Source of the DNA: Tolypothrix sp. FACHB-123
GTDB taxonomy: Bacteria; Cyanobacteriota; Cyanobacteriia; Cyanobacteriales; Nostocaceae
Length of the DNA stretch: 64,000 bases
Direction: 5' to 3'
Assembly (NCBI RefSeq): GCF_014697075.1
Contig: NZ_JACJRE010000019.1
Location: 1 to 64,000, forward strand
Shown here: in pieces, positions 45,305 to 54,371 of the stretch
Layout: each line of letters opens with the position of its first letter
How positions within the stretch are numbered: position 1 is the first letter of the stretch
The notes under the pieces: generated by a model
What the model saw: only the letters and a program-made list of their open reading frames with translations
What the model was told of the DNA's origin: nothing
Databases searched by the model: none
Program-made: the position numbers and the translations under genes

Positions 45305-47923
45305 GTGGCGAAATTGGCTGCGATTAGCTGCATCAAAGGAGAGGCCACATTGAAAGGAATAATCCTCCGAATTTTGCCTTATACAGTAGCAGTTTTGGCA
45401 GTTGGTAGCGCATTACTACTGACTTTCTTATTAGAGCCACTGCTAAGTCCAACTATTTTTTTGCTGTTTTTTGCTGCTGTGGCGGTAAGTGCTTGGTATG
45501 GCGGTATGAAATCAGGGTTATTTGCCACTACTTTAGCAACTATCTCTGTGGCATACTTTTTTTTAACGCCAGTATTTTCGCCTTTGATTTATTCTCTAGA
45601 TAGCCTCTTGCGCTTAGCCTTGTTTGTATTGGTAACAACACTTATTAGCTGGCTGAACTCACAATTGCGCACTGCTAAGCGTCGTTTAGAGAAAAGTATA
45701 CAACAGCTACAAGCCAGCGAAACCAGATTTAGACGGTTAGCAGAGTCTAATATTATTGGCGTAGTTGTAGCTGATATGAATGGGGCAATTATTGAAGCTA
45801 ACGATGCTTTCTTAAAAATGGTAGGTTACACCAGGGAAGAATTATTATTTGGCAAAATGAACTGGCGCGAGATGACACCGCCAGAATATCAAGAAATTAG
45901 CGATCGCGCAATTGTTGAACTGCGCCATCAAGGTATTAACCAAGCTTTTGAAAAAGAATATTTCCGCAAAGATGGTAGCCGCGTTCCCATTCTTCTCGGT
46001 TCCGCTTTATTAACTAATGGTGTAGAAGAAATCATTAGTTTTGTACTGGATTTAAGTAATATTAAACAAACAGAAAATGCTTTACGCGAAAGCCAAAGTA
46101 GATTTCATGCCTTAGCGGATGCTACCGTTGAAGGAGTTTTAATTCACGACAATGGTAAAGTCCTTGATGCTAACCCAGCTTTTGCTAACATATTCGGTTA
46201 TGAAATTGATGAAATAATCGGCATTTCCATTACAGAATTCCTGACCCCAGAATCGCGCCCTATTCTCCAAGACAATCTGCAATCTGGGTATGAAAAGACT
46301 TATGAAGTCATGGGTCTGAGAAAAGATAAAACAATTTTAAATTTAGAAATAGTCGGTAAAAATTGTCTATATAAAGGTCGTAACGTCAGAGTTTCCACAT
46401 GGCGTAACATCACCGAACGTAAGCAAGCAGAAGCAGCAATCAGGCAAAGAGAAGAACAATTGCGATTGATTACTAATGCTTTACCCGTATTTATTTCTTA
46501 TGTCGATAGCCAGCAACGTTATCGCTTTAATAATCGTAAATATGAAGAATGGTCTGGCATGAAAGCCTCAGAAATGTATGGTAAGCAAGTTAAAGAAATT
46601 GTGGGCGATATAGTTTATCAAGAAATTAGTCCTTATATAGAAACGGTATTATCAGGAGTACGCATCAATTACGAAACACTAATTAATACCCCAACTGGTG
46701 AAAAACGTGCTGTAAATGTAACTTATGTTCCCCAATTTAATCAACAGTCTGAAGTAGAAGGATTTGTTGCCCTCATCAATGATATTACAGAGACCAAACA
46801 AGCTCAAAAAGCTCTACAACAGAGTGAAGAAAGGTTTAGAAAACTAACAGAAAAAGTTCGGGTAATTCCTTGGGAAGTAGATGCGAATACGGGACAGTTT
46901 ACTTATGTTGGGCCACAAACAGAAGAGATTCTCGGTTATCCCGCAACAGAGTGGTATACCCAGAATTTTTGGGAAGAACACATCCACCCAGAGGATCGAG
47001 AATGGGCAGTTGAGTATTGTTTACAATCTGCTCTAACATTGGATAATTATGAATTTGAATACAGAATGTTGGCAGCCGATGGCAGATTAGTCTGGATATA
47101 TGACATTGTCAATGTAGTGCGTCAAGGAGAAAAACCGCAGTTATTACATGGATTTTTGATTGATATTACCGAACGCAAACTCTCAGAACAAGAACGCGAA
47201 AGACTGCTAATAGAAGCCGAAACCGCCAACCGCCTGAAAGATGAGTTTTTAGGGATTCTTTCCCATGAACTGCGTACCCCACTCAACGCCATCACTGGTT
47301 GGATACAGCTACTCAAAAAGCGCAAATTAGACGAAACGACAACCACCCGCGCTTTGGACACCATTGACCGCAATAGCAAGATCCTCGCACAATTAATTGA
47401 AGATGTATTAGATGTATCGGGAATTATTCACGGTCAACTCTCCTTAAATCTTCAGCTAGTAGAACTGATACCCATTTTAGAAGCAGCAATTGAGACATTA
47501 CAACCCGCCGCAGCTGCTAAAGAAATTCACATCACCAGCCAATACGATCCGGCAGTGGGGATAGTATTGGTCGATGTCAACCGTTTGCAACAAATCTTTT
47601 GGAATTTATTTTCCAACGCCGTCAAATTCACACCCAAAGGCGGGAGAGTGGAAATACAACTAGAACGGATACAAGATCGCATTCAACTGCAAGTCAGCGA
47701 TACAGGTGGCGGAATTGCTCCTGACTTTCTACCCTATGTATTTGAACGCTTTCGCCAAGCCGACAGTTCCAGCACGCGATCGCACGGTGGGCTAGGATTA
47801 GGATTAGCCATCGTTCGCCATCTCGTAGAATTGCATGGCGGTACAGTCGAAGCCCAAAGCCAGGGAATTGGCCAAGGCGCAACATTTATTGTCAATTTGC
47901 CGATGAAAGCGGTTAGTCATTAG
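45305..47923 (+). CDS. Membrane-anchored multi-PAS sensor histidine kinase
   Basis: 872 residues from GTG 45305. An N-terminal DUF4118-like set of three or four membrane segments (residues about 20-115, VAVLAVGSALLLTFLLEPLL) is followed by four PAS domains at about 135-255, 262-375, 383-500 and 508-625, with PAC ends like ITERKQAE. Then comes HisKA with the phospho-acceptor His657 in ILSHELRTPLNAITGW, an N box FWNLFSNAVKFTP and G boxes in VSDTGGGIAPDF and GGLGLGLAIV. It should sense an internal signal and phosphorylate a response regulator, but none is encoded nearby. Confidence 0.9.
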   Translation: MAKLAAISCIKGEATLKGIILRILPYTVAVLAVGSALLLTFLLEPLLSPTIFLLFFAAVAVSAWYGGMKSGLFATTLATISVAYFFLTPVFSPLIYSLDSLLRLALFVLVTTLISWLNSQLRTAKRRLEKSIQQLQASETRFRRLAESNIIGVVVADMNGAIIEANDAFLKMVGYTREELLFGKMNWREMTPPEYQEISDRAIVELRHQGINQAFEKEYFRKDGSRVPILLGSALLTNGVEEIISFVLDLSNIKQTENALRESQSRFHALADATVEGVLIHDNGKVLDANPAFANIFGYEIDEIIGISITEFLTPESRPILQDNLQSGYEKTYEVMGLRKDKTILNLEIVGKNCLYKGRNVRVSTWRNITERKQAEAAIRQREEQLRLITNALPVFISYVDSQQRYRFNNRKYEEWSGMKASEMYGKQVKEIVGDIVYQEISPYIETVLSGVRINYETLINTPTGEKRAVNVTYVPQFNQQSEVEGFVALINDITETKQAQKALQQSEERFRKLTEKVRVIPWEVDANTGQFTYVGPQTEEILGYPATEWYTQNFWEEHIHPEDREWAVEYCLQSALTLDNYEFEYRMLAADGRLVWIYDIVNVVRQGEKPQLLHGFLIDITERKLSEQERERLLIEAETANRLKDEFLGILSHELRTPLNAITGWIQLLKKRKLDETTTTRALDTIDRNSKILAQLIEDVLDVSGIIHGQLSLNLQLVELIPILEAAIETLQPAAAAKEIHITSQYDPAVGIVLVDVNRLQQIFWNLFSNAVKFTPKGGRVEIQLERIQDRIQLQVSDTGGGIAPDFLPYVFERFRQADSSSTRSHGGLGLGLAIVRHLVELHGGTVEAQSQGIGQGATFIVNLPMKAVSH

Positions 47924-48109
47924 TCATTTGTCAATGGGCATGGGGCATTGGGCATGGTATTTCTTCGCATCTCTCTTTCTCCTTCTCTCCCTCTGCCCCG
48001 CGCACGCTTCGACTTCTCCCAAGGGGAGACGCTACGCGAACGCTCAGCGTGCTCCGTCTGCCACGACAACAATTAAAATAAAGATGACGTACATTCATCA
48101 GTAGCTAAA
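47924..48109. repeat. Spacer with tandem GGGCATT tract and Nostoc-type palindromic repeat
   Basis: About 47934-47957 holds GGGCATT-like units. Positions about 48003-48055 carry a CTCCCAAGGGGAG hairpin followed by ACGCTACGCGAACGCTCAGCG, typical of dispersed cyanobacterial repeats. Confidence 0.55.
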
Positions 48110-49966
48110 GTGTCAGACTCTCTCCCATTGCGCGATCGCTACCTGGCTTTAATTGACGAAATTGTGGACACCACCCTCAAGGGCAAAATTAGCTCTGTAG
48201 AGCAGGTGTATCAAATGTTGCTCAAAGGGGTGAATCCTGGGACAGGAGAAGTATTTGAGTTAGTTTTGAGCGATCGCTCTACAGCCATCCAAAACCAAGT
48301 AGATGGGGAAAAGGATGAACTCAAAAAAGCTAAGGCTACCCGCAGTTTAAGGGCAATTAAGACTATTCAAACTCAATGGCAACGGTGGCAAGAACACAAC
48401 AAAGCTACACAAGCGATCGTTTCTGCTGTCAAAGAAATTACCACAGCTGCCGCTGATGAACGACTAGCAACTTTTCTTAGGTTTACCGATCCCAATCAAA
48501 AGCAGCCCCTCAATTCTCAACAGCTACAGCAGTTGTCAAAATCTATACAGCAATTTGCCCAGCCAGAATCAGATTTACAGCAGATATCTGAAGGAATTAA
48601 CCGAGGTTTAGCGAGTTGGCAGCGATTGCAAGAACATTTAGTTAGCTGGATGTACGAGCAAAATCAATCACTAGGGTTTGGTGGCGTACCCGGAGAAAGC
48701 GGCCCTTGGGCAACTTGGGCAAAGCAGGTAAATAGTCAAGTACCCCACAGCCTACTGCGTACCTTAGCAATAGAAGGTTCAGCAATTGAATTCGCCGCTA
48801 ATCAGCAAATTACCCTAAGTGATTGGGTAGAAATGGCATTAATTCTGCAATATTTGCAAAGGGGTTTAGTTAACTGGTTTGACCAACAAGCTTATAATGT
48901 GCAAGCTGGTTCTAAGTTATCGATTTCCACCTATTTAACCTTTGCAGTGATTTGGAGTCAATTAGCTAGCGGTTTTCACAACCTAGCCCCAGTTTACAGT
49001 AATGGCGCATCCCAAATCATGCTGCAAATTCTCCGTAATTTTGCCCTGCGTCCTTATTTTCCCCTTTACGGTGGGATTTTTGCTTCATTTTCCGGTAACT
49101 ATTTGCGGGATGCTTTAGATTATTTAGATGAACCACTGCGCAGAGTCGAGAAAACCCAAGAAAAAGCCAGAATTTTAACTTTATTAGGCTATTCACAACG
49201 CGCTTTAGGACAATATCAACGTTCTATTGAATTTCATCAACAAGCATTAGAAATCGCCAGAACCGCAGGCGATCGCCCCTGTGAAATTGCCAATCTTAAC
49301 CACCTCAGCCGTACCTATGTGCAAGAGCAAGATTACGTAGAAGCCATTAACCACAGCCAACGCGCCTTAATTCTTAGCCGTCAAGTAGGCGATGCCTACG
49401 GCGGGCAAAGCCTACGTACAGGCGAAGCCAACGCCCTAATTAACTTAGGCTACAGCGAAGTCATGCACGCCCAAGAACTAGAACAGCTAGAACCCGAAAC
49501 CTATGAAATGGCAATTAACTATTTACAACAAGGTTTAAAACTAACCGAACAATTAGGTGATATTCAAAGTAAAGCCCTATGTTTTAGTAGCTTAGGAATT
49601 GCCCATTTAGTAATTGGCGAATCACAAGCCGCCATTAAATATTTAGAAGAAGGCTTTAAAACAGCACAAATTTCTGGCGATTTATATCTCCAAGGACGCA
49701 ATTTAGCATACTTAGCTGAAGCTTATTATCAACTACAAAATTTTGAAAAAACCATTTACACTGGTAGTTTGGGCATGTATCTTTTAGAGCAAATTGCTTC
49801 TCGTGAATGGCGACAAGCAGCCGGACTCTTAACAATATTACAAGGGCAAATAGGGGAGGAAGCCTTTACAAATTTCCTCCAACAACATCGCCCGAAAATT
49901 ATTGCAATTATTGGCGTGGATGGATACGATCACATTCCCCAATTATTAGAGACTTACAAAAAATAA
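48110..49966 (+). CDS. TPR-containing protein with cyanobacterial N-terminal domain
   Basis: 618 residues from GTG 48110. Residues 1-340 form a domain of unknown function (RDRYLALIDEIVDTTLKGKI and FNLAPVYSNGASQI-like helices); residues 340-600 form TPR units (LLGYSQRALGQYQRSIEFHQ, IANLNHLSRTYVQEQDYVEA, SLGIAHLVIGESQAAIKYLE). An insert in the TPR part (DAYGGQSLRT, bases about 49393-49422) matches a repeat element. No enzyme motif is present, so it is probably a scaffold. The divergent neighbour is a kinase, without a visible operon link. Confidence 0.84.
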   Translation: MSDSLPLRDRYLALIDEIVDTTLKGKISSVEQVYQMLLKGVNPGTGEVFELVLSDRSTAIQNQVDGEKDELKKAKATRSLRAIKTIQTQWQRWQEHNKATQAIVSAVKEITTAAADERLATFLRFTDPNQKQPLNSQQLQQLSKSIQQFAQPESDLQQISEGINRGLASWQRLQEHLVSWMYEQNQSLGFGGVPGESGPWATWAKQVNSQVPHSLLRTLAIEGSAIEFAANQQITLSDWVEMALILQYLQRGLVNWFDQQAYNVQAGSKLSISTYLTFAVIWSQLASGFHNLAPVYSNGASQIMLQILRNFALRPYFPLYGGIFASFSGNYLRDALDYLDEPLRRVEKTQEKARILTLLGYSQRALGQYQRSIEFHQQALEIARTAGDRPCEIANLNHLSRTYVQEQDYVEAINHSQRALILSRQVGDAYGGQSLRTGEANALINLGYSEVMHAQELEQLEPETYEMAINYLQQGLKLTEQLGDIQSKALCFSSLGIAHLVIGESQAAIKYLEEGFKTAQISGDLYLQGRNLAYLAEAYYQLQNFEKTIYTGSLGMYLLEQIASREWRQAAGLLTILQGQIGEEAFTNFLQQHRPKIIAIIGVDGYDHIPQLLETYKK

Positions 49967-49979
49967 ATTATCCCAAATT

Positions 49980-50254
49980 GTAGGGGCGGGGTCACCCCCA
50001 TTAGTGTCAACTTAACGTGAAACCCTTTTGGTTGACAAGGTTTTGTCCTCACTCCCAACCCCTCGCTTACCCAACAAACCGCCGTCACCCTGCAAGGGTG
50101 CGGCTAACTGAACAAAGCCCACAAAGGTGGGCTTAGAAAATTTAGCCCACCTTTGTGGGCTTTGTAGCGTTAGCCCCAGGCTTACAGCCTGTGGGCGGTC
50201 TGTTGGGTAAGCCAGAGAACTTAAGTTGACACCAATGGGTCACCCCGCCCCTAC
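49980..50254. mobile_element. 275-bp nested palindromic element (MITE-like)
   Basis: Outer arms at 49980-50015 and 50221-50254 are complementary over about 34 bases (GTAGGGGCGGGGT with CACCCCGCCCCTAC). A second pair at 50065-50083 and 50194-50212 (GCTTACCCAACA.ACCGCC) and a third perfect 22-bp pair at 50112-50133 and 50144-50165 nest inside. The whole could fold as one large hairpin. No coding frame. Confidence 0.7.
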
Positions 50255-50296
50255 GAGTTGCGGGCTTGGCAAGTTAATAATTGGGATGTTTTTTTA

Positions 50297-50311
50297 TTTG
50301 GAAGTCCCTTA
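50297..50311. repeat. 15-mer shared with the left-edge mobile terminus
   Basis: TTTGGAAGTCCCTTA here is identical to 186-200. Both copies are preceded by a T-rich stretch, so it may be the conserved end of an element family. Confidence 0.5.
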
Positions 50312-50426
50312 GCAACATATAAAAATTGACAATCTCCTGGTAGTAGTGGCGATCGCCAATGAGGCGAGACAACTCTTGTCTCACCCCATTTCAAAATGTC
50401 TCAACAGCCTTGATTGCAGACGTTAA

Positions 50427-51047
50427 TTAGAACGGGAGGCTGATTATTTCGGCAAACATCTCAGCCTTGATATCGCGCCCACCCAGTCCGGAATTGGGTA
50501 GTTGTACTGCTAGTTGATAACCTGCTGTAAGCGAATATTCTCCCGGCTGTGTCAAGGTAAATTTCTCTTCTAAAATTCCATCCGGTGTCTCATTGACAAC
50601 ATGAGGCTGAGAAAATGAAGGCCCATTGAGTTTAATTTCAATAATGTCCAGATCACTTTCAATGTTGGTGCGGAGGATAATTGTCACTGGGCGATCGCCT
50701 GGAAGTTGTGGCAAATTAAAGCCCATTTGCAGTCGATCTTGCACAATACCCAAAGCTTGAACTCCTTTGTCCCTTGGTAGATAGATCGCGGCGGTACTTT
50801 TCAACCTCAAACCAGAGCATTCTCCAACTTGATAATCTAAAAACTCTGATTGAGTATTCAAGCTGACCTTCAGTAGATTATTTTCATCTCCTTGCTGAAC
50901 TTCAAGGTAACGGCTAACTGGCGCATTCTGATTTTCACCCGGATCGATATTGTAGGAAGATGCATTTGCATCACCGTATCCTACAACCTCAGCAAAAACT
51001 CGACCGCTACGATTGTCCTGATAAACTGAGAATTTGGGTTGAATCAT
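50427..51047 (-). CDS. Hypothetical protein, predicted beta-rich, unit with 51108-52544
   Basis: 206 residues, unrecognised. Ribosome site GGAG before ATG 51047. The sequence alternates short hydrophobic and polar stretches (YQVGECSGLRLKSTAAIYLP, TLTQPGEYSLTAGYQLAVQL), suggesting a beta-sandwich. One cysteine, no signal peptide and no membrane segment. It lies 60 bases downstream of the larger unknown gene on the same strand, so the two are probably co-transcribed. Confidence 0.65.
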   Translation of the reverse strand: MIQPKFSVYQDNRSGRVFAEVVGYGDANASSYNIDPGENQNAPVSRYLEVQQGDENNLLKVSLNTQSEFLDYQVGECSGLRLKSTAAIYLPRDKGVQALGIVQDRLQMGFNLPQLPGDRPVTIILRTNIESDLDIIEIKLNGPSFSQPHVVNETPDGILEEKFTLTQPGEYSLTAGYQLAVQLPNSGLGGRDIKAEMFAEIISLPF

Positions 51048-51107
51048 GATACTTAACTCCTAAAATTAAATGTACTGGTTGTTTGTGTGATATGTAACAT
51101 TACATAC

Positions 51108-52544
51108 TTAGCGTTTGCGGATCTCTGCACCACCTGTAAAAGCAATGGTGAATGAGCCAAAGACTGTTTGTGGTACTACCATTGACTCAGATTCCACCTG
51201 ACACATCACAACTTGGGTGGAAGCGAGAAGATCGCCTTGAAGGTCTTCAAGTTGCACCTCAATTTCTCGCCCTACAAGGCTTGCAGGCAAAATATCCGTA
51301 GGGACAAAGTGAGCAATCAGAAGTTCATTCATTGCTCTCGGTTCTGTGCCGATATAGAGGAGGTAACCGTTAGGTCGATCGTTGTTGGGTAAAAACTTGG
51401 TTGTCTTAACTGTGAGTACGCCATTGCAATAAAACGTTTGCTGACCGTCAATCAGTTTCAGCCGCGCTGGCTCTTGTGACCCACCTTTGCGCCCGATCCA
51501 GCGACGACCCGGTATAATCGCCCGTCCCCAACAACCTGCAAGTACGGGAAGGGTGGTAAGTGTTGGATCGAGGGGGAGTGATGGATCGCTGGCTAGTTTG
51601 CGCCCGCTGAGGATCTCGCCACAGAAGTAGTCTGCACAACCTAACATGATGGCAATATCTGCGGGGATTTCCAGGGTTGATAAAGGTGCATCAGGTAGGG
51701 GCAGGACGTTAATTGCGATCGCTTCTATGGAGCGTTGAAATGCCTCAATCTCCTTAGCCAGCATCGGGTAAGCTTCTTTGACAAAATATTCAAGTCCATT
51801 CTCATAGGTACCCAAGACATCAGGGACGCTGTAAGCTTCCATTAACAGGCGCATACCTTGAAGTTGCCGCAGCAATACTTGCATAAACTTCTTCTCGATT
51901 GCTTCATAAATACGTAGCAGTTGCCCATCTTGCCAACCCCGCTCATTTACCTCCTCAATTGCAAGGTTAGTCCAAATTTCCAAGAAGCCACGCACCTTCT
52001 CCGCTTCTACTCCCACTTCTTTGCCTAAAAGTCTAGTGCAAGTGAGATTGATATTCACTGGCACATCACTATCAAGGATTTTTTGGGCAATCTCACGGGC
52101 TTTTTGCTTGATTTGGTCAAGGTTCGCTGAAGTTCCATTTTTTTTGATATCTCGTCCCAACTGACTAATTTTTGGATAGAAGAATTGCACTTTTTCCTCA
52201 TAATCGAGAATGTCCTTCCACAGGTCTTCTTCACGCTCCTCATAAAACTTGGTATTTACACTCCATTTGAATTTTTGCAACTCATTTCTTAGCTTTTCAA
52301 GATCCCGATTCACCTGGTCGATGCGCCGATCTAGCTCGGCAAATCGCAACTCTGTCTGCTTCTCAAAGCTGAGATCGGGAACGAGTCCTTCACCAAAAAA
52401 GATACCCAGAACTATCTGTTCTCCCCATTGTCCTAGTCCACGCTCTTGAACTTCGATCGCGAGAATTTTGTTGATCGCTATAGTGGCAACTTTAGAGGCG
52501 ATCGCTTTACCAATTGCCCCAGCAATCACTACTGAAATACCCAT
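51108..52544 (-). CDS. Hypothetical protein: hydrophobic N-terminus, long helical middle, beta-rich C-terminus
   Basis: 478 residues, not recognised. AGGAG site before ATG 52544. Residues 1-28 are small and hydrophobic (VVIAGAIGKAIASKVATIAI); residues 60-110 predict a coiled coil (ELRFAELDRRIDQVNRDLEK); residues 110-290 are helical; residues 300-478 look beta-rich with several glycines. This plan resembles that of alpha-helical pore-forming or insecticidal proteins, but no family motif supports that. A second unknown gene follows and a lectin-like fragment lies 257 bases upstream. Confidence 0.65.
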   Translation of the reverse strand: MGISVVIAGAIGKAIASKVATIAINKILAIEVQERGLGQWGEQIVLGIFFGEGLVPDLSFEKQTELRFAELDRRIDQVNRDLEKLRNELQKFKWSVNTKFYEEREEDLWKDILDYEEKVQFFYPKISQLGRDIKKNGTSANLDQIKQKAREIAQKILDSDVPVNINLTCTRLLGKEVGVEAEKVRGFLEIWTNLAIEEVNERGWQDGQLLRIYEAIEKKFMQVLLRQLQGMRLLMEAYSVPDVLGTYENGLEYFVKEAYPMLAKEIEAFQRSIEAIAINVLPLPDAPLSTLEIPADIAIMLGCADYFCGEILSGRKLASDPSLPLDPTLTTLPVLAGCWGRAIIPGRRWIGRKGGSQEPARLKLIDGQQTFYCNGVLTVKTTKFLPNNDRPNGYLLYIGTEPRAMNELLIAHFVPTDILPASLVGREIEVQLEDLQGDLLASTQVVMCQVESESMVVPQTVFGSFTIAFTGGAEIRKR

Positions 52545-53236
52545 AATCTTCCATCTCCTAGTTCCTATTGTTAGCTAGTGTCGATTGGTGATATTACCTG
52601 TGCTGTTGACTTACACGGTCAGGGTTAGCAGTTTATGCACCTCGAATTCAGAAATTGAAAATAAAAAATTCTATCCCCTGGTGTTTTCCATGAATTGAAA
52701 GCTCGTTTCAAGCATTTAGCAGCTTTTTTATGCCAGTATTCAGCAATTTTAAAAATAGCGATCGCAAAATTTGTTGCTGGCGACTGCATAAATCTTAAAA
52801 GCTAACCGTACCGATAATGGTGTATGGCACAAACACTTTGACGACAAATGGTATGAATGGCAGGCACTAGGTGGCGTGGTTACTTTTACTCACAAATATA
52901 GGAATCCAATTTGATTATTGAAAAATCTAAGTATGTGTCGTAGCGTAAAAAGTCTAAAATATTACAATAATTTTATAGATGAATTTGAGGAACAAACCTG
53001 GGGTGGGCGAGCCTTAAAACCCAGTTTTTCGGTAAGGCTATTTTTTCTAATCTCTGTTATCCTTGACTCCATAGACGAATTTTCTTAACTTAACCGTATT
53101 AATATATAAAGACCTCTTTTATTTTTTATCCTGATTAAAAAGATTAAATAAAAATACTGGGCAAGTAGTGACTTTTACCAACCGAAGTATTAATCTGTGT
53201 ATGCAAAGATGAAGAGGATATATAAAAATTAGAGAT
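52545..53236. other. 692-base region with a gene fragment and no intact gene
   Basis: It contains the lectin-blade remnant at 52801-52914 and otherwise A+T-rich sequence. It separates the unknown minus-strand pair from the plus-strand epimerase, so promoters of both are expected here. Confidence 0.5.
52801..52914 (+). pseudogene. Remnant of one blade of a PLL/fucolectin-like beta-propeller protein
   Basis: The plus-strand frame reads RTDNGVWHKHFDDKWYEWQA then LGG, then a stop. The DNxxWHKxFDxxWxxWxxLGG pattern is that of tectonin/PLL-type lectin propeller blades found in some bacteria. A stop lies a few codons upstream, so only about 37 residues of the supposed gene are left. The pattern match is clear; the fragment interpretation is inference. 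Confidence 0.55.
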
Positions 53237-54187
53237 ATGACCAAAATCATCGTTACAGGGGCAGCTGGATTTATCGGTTCTCACATTGCCGAAGCATTAC
53301 TGCAACAAGATAAAGAAGTAATAGGTATTGATGAATTTAATGATTACTACGATCCCACATTAAAACACAAGAATATAGCAATTTTAAAAGCATATCCTAA
53401 CTTTAAACTTGTTGAAGGCGATATTCAATTATTAGATTGGCCGACACTACTCCAAGATGTAGAGGTAGTTTACCATCAAGCAGCACAAGCAGGAGTCAGA
53501 GCCAGTTGGGGTAGCGGCTTCCGTGCTTACACTGAACGCAACATTAACGCGACACAAATTTTACTAGAAGCAGCCAAAGATGCAAAAAACCTGCAAAGGC
53601 TAGTATTTGCCTCTACATCCAGTGTATACGGTGATGCTGAAACCTTACCTACCCACGAAAATATTCCACCTCGCCCTGTTTCTCCTTATGGTATTACCAA
53701 ACTAGCAGCCGAGCGTTTATGCGGTCTGTATCACAAAAACTTTGGCGTACCTTTTGTATCTCTACGCTACTTTACAGTTTATGGCCCCAGACAGCGCCCG
53801 GATATGGCATTCCATAAATTTTTCAAAGCTGTATTGCAAGATGAAGCCATTCCCATCTATGGTGATGGACAGCAAACAAGAGACTTTACCTTTGTTAGTG
53901 ATGCTGTCGCCGCTAACCTAGCCGCCGCTACTGCGCCTGATGCTGTGGGCGAAATCTTCAATATTGGTGGTGGTAGCAGAGTAGTTTTAACAGAAGTATT
54001 AGACACAATGGCAGAAATCGTTGGTAAACCAATTAAAACCAACCATATAGAAAAAGCTATGGGAGATGCACGCCATACCGCAGCTGATGTATCGAAAGCC
54101 AGAAAAATTCTCCAATATCAGCCAGCAGTCTCTCTCAAAGAAGGTTTGACTCAAGAATGGCATTGGATCAAATCTTTGTATAGCTAA
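53237..54187 (+). CDS. NAD-dependent sugar-nucleotide epimerase/dehydratase
   Basis: 316 residues of an extended SDR. NAD site TGAAGFIGSHIAEALL (residues 7-22), catalytic triad Ser-Tyr-Lys in ASTSSVYGD and SPYGITKLAAE, and the substrate region RYFTVYGPRQRPDMAFHKF. It resembles UDP-glucuronate 4-epimerase or UDP-glucose 4-epimerase-type enzymes that make the sugar precursors of cell-surface polysaccharide. It is divergent from the BY-kinase locus and separated from it by a MITE-like element. Exact product undecided. Confidence 0.88.
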   Translation: MTKIIVTGAAGFIGSHIAEALLQQDKEVIGIDEFNDYYDPTLKHKNIAILKAYPNFKLVEGDIQLLDWPTLLQDVEVVYHQAAQAGVRASWGSGFRAYTERNINATQILLEAAKDAKNLQRLVFASTSSVYGDAETLPTHENIPPRPVSPYGITKLAAERLCGLYHKNFGVPFVSLRYFTVYGPRQRPDMAFHKFFKAVLQDEAIPIYGDGQQTRDFTFVSDAVAANLAAATAPDAVGEIFNIGGGSRVVLTEVLDTMAEIVGKPIKTNHIEKAMGDARHTAADVSKARKILQYQPAVSLKEGLTQEWHWIKSLYS

Positions 54188-54230
54188 ATATCAATAGCTT
54201 ACAGGCTGTAGCTAAATTTGTTGACTGCAA

Positions 54231-54337
54231 TATTAGGTGTGTTACGCCGTCGGCTAACGCACCTTTAATTTTGGAATTTTGTTTTGTAATTTTGAGTAAT
54301 TTGGTGCGTTGCGCTACGCGACAACACACCCTACTAA
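54231..54337. mobile_element. MITE-like element with imperfect inverted ends
   Basis: Ends GGTGTGTTACGCCGTCGGCT and GCGCTACGCGACAACACACC are imperfect inverted repeats, with an A+T-rich centre of about 40 bases. It lies between convergent genes and has no coding potential. Similar GTGCGTTGC elements are common in Nostocales. Confidence 0.5.
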
Positions 54338-54371
54338 ACACCCCATTGAATGGCTATTCTTTAACCCATTT

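Noticed and set aside
50427..52544. Calling the unknown pair a contact-dependent toxin-immunity system
   Set aside because: No secretion signal, no known nuclease or deaminase motif and no immunity family visible; the plan is only suggestive.
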